Source: HGM04593 sp045612305
Lineage (GTDB): Bacteria > Bacteroidota > Bacteroidia > Bacteroidales > Bacteroidaceae
DNA length: 61,748 nt
NCBI GenBank assembly: GCA_045612305.1
Contig: JAZKYU010000019.1
Location: 1 to 61,748 of the forward strand
Reading direction: 5' to 3'
The notes under the pieces were generated by a model that had not been told where the DNA came from, ran no database searches, and worked only from the letters and a program-made list of their open reading frames with translations. The first letter of the stretch is position 1. Each line of letters begins with the position of its first letter. The translations under genes and the position numbers were made by a program. Below are positions 57,523 to 61,748 of the stretch, piece after piece.

Positions 57523-58410
57523 ATGAATACAATAAAAGTTGGTATGATTCAGCTCGCAATAAGCGCTGACATCGAAAGCAATAAAGAGAAACTTGCCGCA
57601 GCCATACGCCGCACAGCACAGCAAGGAGCACAGCTTGTGATGTTGCAAGAACTTCACAACTCACCCTACTTTTGCCAGGTAGAGTCTACAGCAAACTTCT
57701 CATACGCCGAGCCCATCCCCGGTCCCTCGACCGATTTTTACAGCAAGGTAGCTGCCAAGTGCAACGTAGTACTTGTAACATCACTCTTCGAAGCACGCGC
57801 AAAAGGGCTCTACCACAACACCGCCGTAGTTTTCGACAGCGACGGAAGCATCGCCGGCAAGTATCGCAAGATGCACATCCCCGACGACCCCGCATACTAC
57901 GAAAAATTCTACTTCACCCCAGGCGACATAGGCTTCCGCCCCATAAAGACAAGCATCGGCACGCTGGGCGTGCAAGTTTGTTGGGATCAGTGGTACCCCG
58001 AGGGAGCACGCCTTATGGCACTACGCGGAGCCGACCTTCTCATCTACCCCACAGCTATAGGCTGGGAAAGTAGCGACACCCCCGAAGAGAAGGCACGCCA
58101 GCTTGGAGCTTGGCAAACCGTACAACGCGGCCACGCTGTAGCAAACGGTCTACCCGTTATAGCTATAAACCGTTGCGGCCACGAGCCCGACCCTTCGGGT
58201 ATGACAAACGGCATACAATTTTGGGGTCACAGCTTCATCGCCGGCCCCCAAGGCGAGTTTATCGCACACTTTGGCGAGGAGGAACAAATTGAGGTTGTAG
58301 AGGTAAGCCTCAAACGCAGCGAAGAGGTGCGTCAGTGGTGGCCCTTCTTGCGCGACCGTCGCATAGAGGAGTATCACCCCATAACAAAAAGATTTTTGGA
58401 CGAGGAGTAA
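57523..58410 (+). CDS. aguB: N-carbamoylputrescine amidase
   Basis: 295 residues, nitrilase superfamily. The catalytic triad is the Glu in MLQELHNSPYFC, the Lys in YRKMHIPDDPAYYEKFYF and the Cys in LGVQVCWDQWYPEGARL. It yields putrescine, ammonia and CO2. With aguA it completes the plant-like route from agmatine; the arginine decarboxylase is not in the window. Confidence 0.95.
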   Translation: MNTIKVGMIQLAISADIESNKEKLAAAIRRTAQQGAQLVMLQELHNSPYFCQVESTANFSYAEPIPGPSTDFYSKVAAKCNVVLVTSLFEARAKGLYHNTAVVFDSDGSIAGKYRKMHIPDDPAYYEKFYFTPGDIGFRPIKTSIGTLGVQVCWDQWYPEGARLMALRGADLLIYPTAIGWESSDTPEEKARQLGAWQTVQRGHAVANGLPVIAINRCGHEPDPSGMTNGIQFWGHSFIAGPQGEFIAHFGEEEQIEVVEVSLKRSEEVRQWWPFLRDRRIEEYHPITKRFLDEE

Positions 58411-58433
58411 AAAACACCCCGCGCCGCATACCA

Positions 58434-58467
58434 AAGAGTGAGAAACGCAGCAGCGTTTCTCACTCTT
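58434..58467. terminator. Bidirectional terminator between aguB and dpsL
   Basis: A 15-pair perfect stem (58434-58448 with 58453-58467) with an AGCA loop lies between the converging genes. Confidence 0.8.
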
Positions 58468-58473
58468 GTTACA

Positions 58474-58989
58474 TCAACACTTAACCTCCATAGCCTGCAT
58501 AATCCACTCCACATCGCGCAAACAATCTTGCAGGTCCTGCTCGTGCTCCTCCTCTTCGGCCATAATGCGCTTGGCTATATCACAAGTGGTATAATCTATG
58601 TTATTTGTAAAGTTTGCTATCTCCTCGTAACGTATCACAGCACAACGCTCTGCCGCAATATTCTCCCTCAGCAGGGTTATCACATCGCTCTTTATAGGGG
58701 GCGAATATTTGCAACGCGCAAGCATAATCCACTGCGCAGGGTCGAGCACAGGAACGCCCTCCAGCTGAATAATGCGATCGGCAAGCAATTTTGCGTGGTT
58801 ATACTCCTCGAGAGCGTGTTCCTCAAACTCTCGCTGAACATCGGAACGCATAGCCCCCTCTACCACAAAGCTACCCACCCAATATTGATAATAAGCGAGC
58901 CACTCTTCGCTCAGTGCAGCATTGAGCTGTTTAAGCAACTCGGGTACCTCTATGCGCTGCCTCAATATCAAAATACTCTCTTTTGCCAT
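58474..58989 (-). CDS. dpsL: DpsL-type ferritin-like protein
   Basis: 171 residues, four-helix ferritin fold. Di-iron ligands are visible as LSEEWLAYYQYWVG, EFEEHALEEYNHAKLLADRI (E-x-x-H) and AAERCAVIRYEEI with MAEEEEHEQDL. Cysteines in RCAVIRY and TTCDIAKRI match the thiol pair near the active site of Dps-like (thioferritin) proteins of Bacteroides and archaea. It protects against peroxide by oxidising and storing iron. Monocistronic; regulation probably by oxidative stress, but no operator is recognisable. Confidence 0.88.
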   Translation of the reverse strand: MAKESILILRQRIEVPELLKQLNAALSEEWLAYYQYWVGSFVVEGAMRSDVQREFEEHALEEYNHAKLLADRIIQLEGVPVLDPAQWIMLARCKYSPPIKSDVITLLRENIAAERCAVIRYEEIANFTNNIDYTTCDIAKRIMAEEEEHEQDLQDCLRDVEWIMQAMEVKC

Positions 58990-59172
58990 AATTCTTTTTT
59001 TTAATTGTTACTCTACCGTTTAACGATAAAGAGCCCTTTTTTGTTCCTTGCCACGAGGGTGCAAACACGAAAAACAACAAAAACAGCAGAATAAACCACA
59101 AAAAGAGGATACATTATTAAAAAAAGTAAAATAATTGTCATTTTTATTCGTGCTCGTTATAATAAAAATTAT

Positions 59173-59180
59173 TACTTTTG
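59173..59180 (+). promoter_or_regulatory. -7 box of the ThiE-like gene
   Basis: TACTTTTG matches TAnnTTTG, 32 bases before the ATG. No -33 TTTG at 19-22 bases. The rest of 58990-59172 shows nothing recognisable. Confidence 0.45.
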
Positions 59181-59211
59181 CAAAAAGAAACCCATACCAT
59201 AATATAAGACT

Positions 59212-59796
59212 ATGAAACTGGCTGTAGCCACAAAACCGACATTTTTTGTCGAGGAAGACAAAATAATTACCCGACTATTCGAAGAGGGGCTAGATTTTTT
59301 GTTTCTCTACAAGTCCTACCCCCACCCGCAATTCATAGAGAGGTTGTTAAGCCTTATCCCCACAAAATATCACAAGCGCATATTTTCGTGCAACGGCCGC
59401 CTTATGCAAGAGTATAAGCTAGCCGGTACACTTTTCTCTCTGGACTCAAACCTCCCCATAGGCGACGAGAGAGGGAAGCTTGTGGGCTATGCTCACAACC
59501 TCACAGAGCTTGCCAACCTGCGTAGCATCTACGACATAGTATGCTTCGGTCCCCTGGGGCGCACCTTCCACCAGAGCAACGAGCTCAACGAGATAGGCAA
59601 GAAGATGATAAACAAGAAAACTTGGGCCTACGGAAATTTCGACGAGAACAACCTCAAGCGTTTGCCCGCCTACGGTTTCGGCGGTGTAATACTCAACGAG
59701 CAGCTATGGGCAAACTTCGACCCCTGCCGCTCTACCGACTACACAGAACTTCTCGATCGTTTTAAACGACTCAAAAAAGTAGTCGACAAGCTTTAA
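59212..59796 (+). CDS. ThiE/TenI-like thiamine phosphate synthase family protein
   Basis: 194 residues, the size of TMP synthase (about 210) with the same TIM-barrel order. The strand-end pieces ICAxxN-type motifs are altered: KRIFSCNGRLMQEY replaces the usual H-x-N-x-x, and DIVCFGPLGRTFHQ resembles the D-Y-I-x-x-G-P-x-F-x-T motif. Bacteroidales often have this short paralogue away from thi operons. Catalytic activity is doubtful; may be TenI-like or a regulator. Confidence 0.7.
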   Translation: MKLAVATKPTFFVEEDKIITRLFEEGLDFLFLYKSYPHPQFIERLLSLIPTKYHKRIFSCNGRLMQEYKLAGTLFSLDSNLPIGDERGKLVGYAHNLTELANLRSIYDIVCFGPLGRTFHQSNELNEIGKKMINKKTWAYGNFDENNLKRLPAYGFGGVILNEQLWANFDPCRSTDYTELLDRFKRLKKVVDKL

Positions 59797-59848
59797 TTTT
59801 TTTAATTAAGAAAGAATATAAAAATATAAACATTTAACCAGCTATATT

Positions 59849-60784
59849 ATGAACAATACTCCCTACATGGTGTTCGCAGGTACAAAATCACGTTACCTTG
59901 CCGAAGAAATTTGCAAAGAGCTCAAGTGCGAACTAGGACAGATGAACACAACCTATTTTGCCGACGGTGAGTTTGCCGTTTCTTACGAAGAGTCTATCCG
60001 CGGAAAGAACGTATTCCTCGTGCAGTCGACCTTCCCCAACTCTGACAACCTCATGGAACTGCTCCTTATGGTTGATGCAGCAAAACGTGCATCGGCAAAA
60101 AGCATCGTAGCCGTTATGCCCTACTTTGGTTGGGCACGTCAGGACCGCAAAGACAAGCCCCGTGTTTCTATAGGCGCAAAGCTTGTTGCCGACCTCTTGA
60201 GCGTAGCAGGTGTTAGCCGCATCATCACTATGGACTTGCACGCCGACCAGATTCAAGGTTTCTTCGACATCCCCGTAGACCACTTGTATGCATCTATGGT
60301 GTTCGTGCCCTACATCAACTCACTCAAGCTCGACAACCTTGTAATTGCAACACCCGACGTAGGTGGTTCAAAACGTGCTAGCGCTTACTCTAAATGCTTG
60401 GGCGTGCCCCTCGTGCTCTGCCACAAAACACGCGCAAAGGCAAACGTTGTAGACACTATGCAAATTATCGGTGATGTAAAAGACAAGAACGTTGTACTTG
60501 TTGACGACATCGTAGACACAGCCGGCACAATATCAAAAGCAGCAAACCTCATGATGGAGAACGGTGCAAAATCGGTACGCGCCATAGCATCGCACTGCAT
60601 TATGTCGGGTAATGCTTCTGAGCGTGTACGCGAGTCATCTATGGAGGAGATTGTTTTCACAAACAGCATCCCCTACGACCGTGGTTGCCCCAAAGTAAAA
60701 CAAATCTCTATCGCCGGAATTTTTGCCGAGGCTATCGAGTGCGTTCTCAACAACCAGTCAATTAGCAAACAATACATCTGCTAA
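59849..60784 (+). CDS. prs: Ribose-phosphate pyrophosphokinase
   Basis: 311 residues; makes PRPP from ribose-5-P and ATP. MPYFGWARQDRKDKPR is the ATP loop, ITMDLHADQIQGFFDIPVDH the metal/flexible region and VVLVDDIVDTAGTI the PRPP-binding loop. Provides PRPP for purine, pyrimidine, His, Trp and NAD synthesis. It leads the short operon with the DUF4369 lipoprotein. Confidence 0.96.
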   Translation: MNNTPYMVFAGTKSRYLAEEICKELKCELGQMNTTYFADGEFAVSYEESIRGKNVFLVQSTFPNSDNLMELLLMVDAAKRASAKSIVAVMPYFGWARQDRKDKPRVSIGAKLVADLLSVAGVSRIITMDLHADQIQGFFDIPVDHLYASMVFVPYINSLKLDNLVIATPDVGGSKRASAYSKCLGVPLVLCHKTRAKANVVDTMQIIGDVKDKNVVLVDDIVDTAGTISKAANLMMENGAKSVRAIASHCIMSGNASERVRESSMEEIVFTNSIPYDRGCPKVKQISIAGIFAEAIECVLNNQSISKQYIC

Positions 60785-60798
60785 TTTGTTAATAGAGA

Positions 60799-61563
60799 AT
60801 GAAACAGATAATAATATCACTCCTCGCAGCAATAACATTATTTGCTTGCAGCGCTCCCGAGTATAAAATCACGGGAACAATTGAAGGTGCAGCCGACGGC
60901 GACAGCGTGCAGCTTGGTTATTCGAACAACGGTATCGACTTTACAGCCGTTGCAACAACCACCATCACCAACGGGCAGTTTCAGTTTACCGGCAAGCAAG
61001 ACGGATGTAAAATATACTACATAAGCTACCCCAAGGAGGAGAGCCCCATATACGCGCTCTTCTTCCTCGAGGGTGGAGAAATTACAGCCGATATTGCTCT
61101 AAATTACAGCAACATCACAGGCACGCCGATGAACGACCTGAACATACAGATCGAAGACTCGCTCGAGAGCTATGTGATTAAGATGCTTAATTTGCAGGAC
61201 AAAATCTACCGCGACAGCACTTTGAGCGATGAGAGCAAAGCCTTGATATACACAAAGAACGACAGTATACAACACGAGGCTATGGCCTACATCCAAAACA
61301 CCATCGTAGACAACATCGACAACATGGTGGGGCTCTTCCTTCTCGTTCAATACAGCGACCTTTTCGACAACGAGGAGCTTGCCGACTTGATAGCAGCAGT
61401 GCCCGCAGAGAGCAAAGACCCCGACAACAACCCCTTGTTCGACATCTTGCTCGAAGTTCAAACAATGCGCACCACCGACGATGCTATGGACGATATATCA
61501 AACTCCATAAACGAAGGGATAGAAGATTTTAACCTTGAGGAAGGTGAAGGCATTATCGAATAA
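60799..61563 (+). CDS. DUF4369 domain-containing lipoprotein
   Basis: 254 residues; lipobox LFACS (Cys near residue 17). The N-terminal domain KITGTIEGAADGDSVQLGYS, then ITNGQFQFTGKQD and YYISYPKEESP, is the DUF4369 pattern usually attached to a thioredoxin domain. Here the C-terminal part is a short helical, acidic tail and no thioredoxin C-x-x-C is present. It lies 14 bases after prs; no terminator separates it from the IS end at 61610. Confidence 0.82.
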   Translation: MKQIIISLLAAITLFACSAPEYKITGTIEGAADGDSVQLGYSNNGIDFTAVATTTITNGQFQFTGKQDGCKIYYISYPKEESPIYALFFLEGGEITADIALNYSNITGTPMNDLNIQIEDSLESYVIKMLNLQDKIYRDSTLSDESKALIYTKNDSIQHEAMAYIQNTIVDNIDNMVGLFLLVQYSDLFDNEELADLIAAVPAESKDPDNNPLFDILLEVQTMRTTDDAMDDISNSINEGIEDFNLEEGEGIIE

Positions 61564-61609
61564 AAAACATCAATACATTATTGATATAAAAATAAGGAGC
61601 ACCTGTTTG

Positions 61610-61748
61610 TGATCTGACCCCAAAAAGTTGGACGGATTAATAAAAGTATTATTGGTAAAGAGTTCGGTATTGCACCGGACTCTTTCCTTTTAGTCTCAGT
61701 TTTATTCTGTCATTATTGTAATAATGGATATATTTCTTCAGTTCCTGC
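61610..61748 (-). mobile_element. IS3-family (IS150-like) insertion sequence, one end
   Basis: From 61610 the sequence begins TGATCTGACCCCAAAAAGTT, resembling the terminal inverted repeat of IS3/IS150 elements. Inside it, on the minus strand, is the transposase C-terminus. The rest lies beyond the window; no direct repeat can be tested. Confidence 0.8.
61649..61748 (-). CDS. IS3-family transposase (orfB), C-terminal fragment
   Basis: 33 codons before the TAA at 61649-61651 read QELKKYIHYYNNDRIKLRLK and end SPVQYRTLYQ. This matches the end of IS150-type DDE transposases (Y-I-x-Y-Y-N-x-x-R-I-x-x-x-L-x-G-x-S-P-V-x-Y-R). Because the upstream part is outside the window, intactness is unknown. Confidence 0.85.
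   Translation of the reverse strand, partial: QELKKYIHYYNNDRIKLRLKGKSPVQYRTLYQ

Noticed and set aside
61569..61585. ATCAAT/ATTGAT hairpin after the DUF4369 gene
   Set aside because: Six AT-only pairs and no T-run; not a credible terminator.
1..61748. CRISPR array, tRNA or rRNA genes
   Set aside because: No regularly spaced identical repeats, no cloverleaf-like segment with a T-loop motif and no rRNA core sequence were seen.

Overview
The window is an ordinary-to-accessory stretch of a Bacteroidales (Bacteroidota) chromosome. The evidence is a type III glutamine synthetase, PyrD/PyrK of the 1B type, DUF4252, DUF4369, Wzi-type and NTP_transf_5 families, a DpsL-type ferritin, lack of Shine-Dalgarno sequences, and promoters of the Bacteroidota form TTTG-(19 to 22)-TAnnTTTG. 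Many genes here have the -7 variant TATCTTCG. I see no rRNA, tRNA or CRISPR array. The species cannot be named from the sequence.

Positions 1-16000: the first codons of lepA on the minus strand, then an AsmA-type protein. Next is a six-gene minus-strand operon read as ettA, aminotransferase, phenylacetate-CoA ligase, ACT protein, Mpv17-like membrane protein and GH20 hexosaminidase. Behind it lies a three-gene operon nhaC, riboflavin synthase, nitroreductase. Type III glutamine synthetase follows, divergent from nagA across a 512-base AT-rich spacer.

Positions 16900-27040: a plus-strand run of an M3 peptidase, a lipoprotein, dCMP deaminase and an S41 protease. A cell-surface group follows: a nucleotidyltransferase-GHMP kinase fusion, an NTP_transf_5 protein, a Wzi-like porin, a lipoprotein and a LolC/E-like permease. 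A bidirectional terminator closes this run.

Positions 27080-41000: ftsE-lysC-lysA (minus) diverges from a membrane LytTR regulator plus purN. Then come gyrA plus a TPR protein, an orphan phage-type P5 protein, trmD, pyrK-pyrD and an XRE regulator. The XRE gene faces a 1.1-kb gene-free AT-rich region carrying many TTTACA/TGTAAA hexamers and TTATCAACA motifs.

Positions 41000-48340: an M6 protease with a dockerin, two drug/metabolite exporters (DMT and MFS), then gadB-glsA, a glutamine/glutamate acid-resistance pair.

Positions 48400-52530: a five-gene minus-strand operon of ECF sigma factor, anti-sigma-like membrane protein, DUF4252 protein and two unrecognised secreted proteins, one of which seems to carry a DUF4252-like segment. 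This is the best candidate for an undescribed system in the window.

Positions 52897-61748: an SPOUT rRNA methyltransferase, a CBM9-like protein, a phospholipase D lipoprotein, DUF2148-aguA-aguB (agmatine to putrescine), a DpsL ferritin, a ThiE-like protein, prs and a DUF4369 lipoprotein. The right edge is the end of an IS3-family (IS150-like) insertion sequence with the C-terminus of its transposase.
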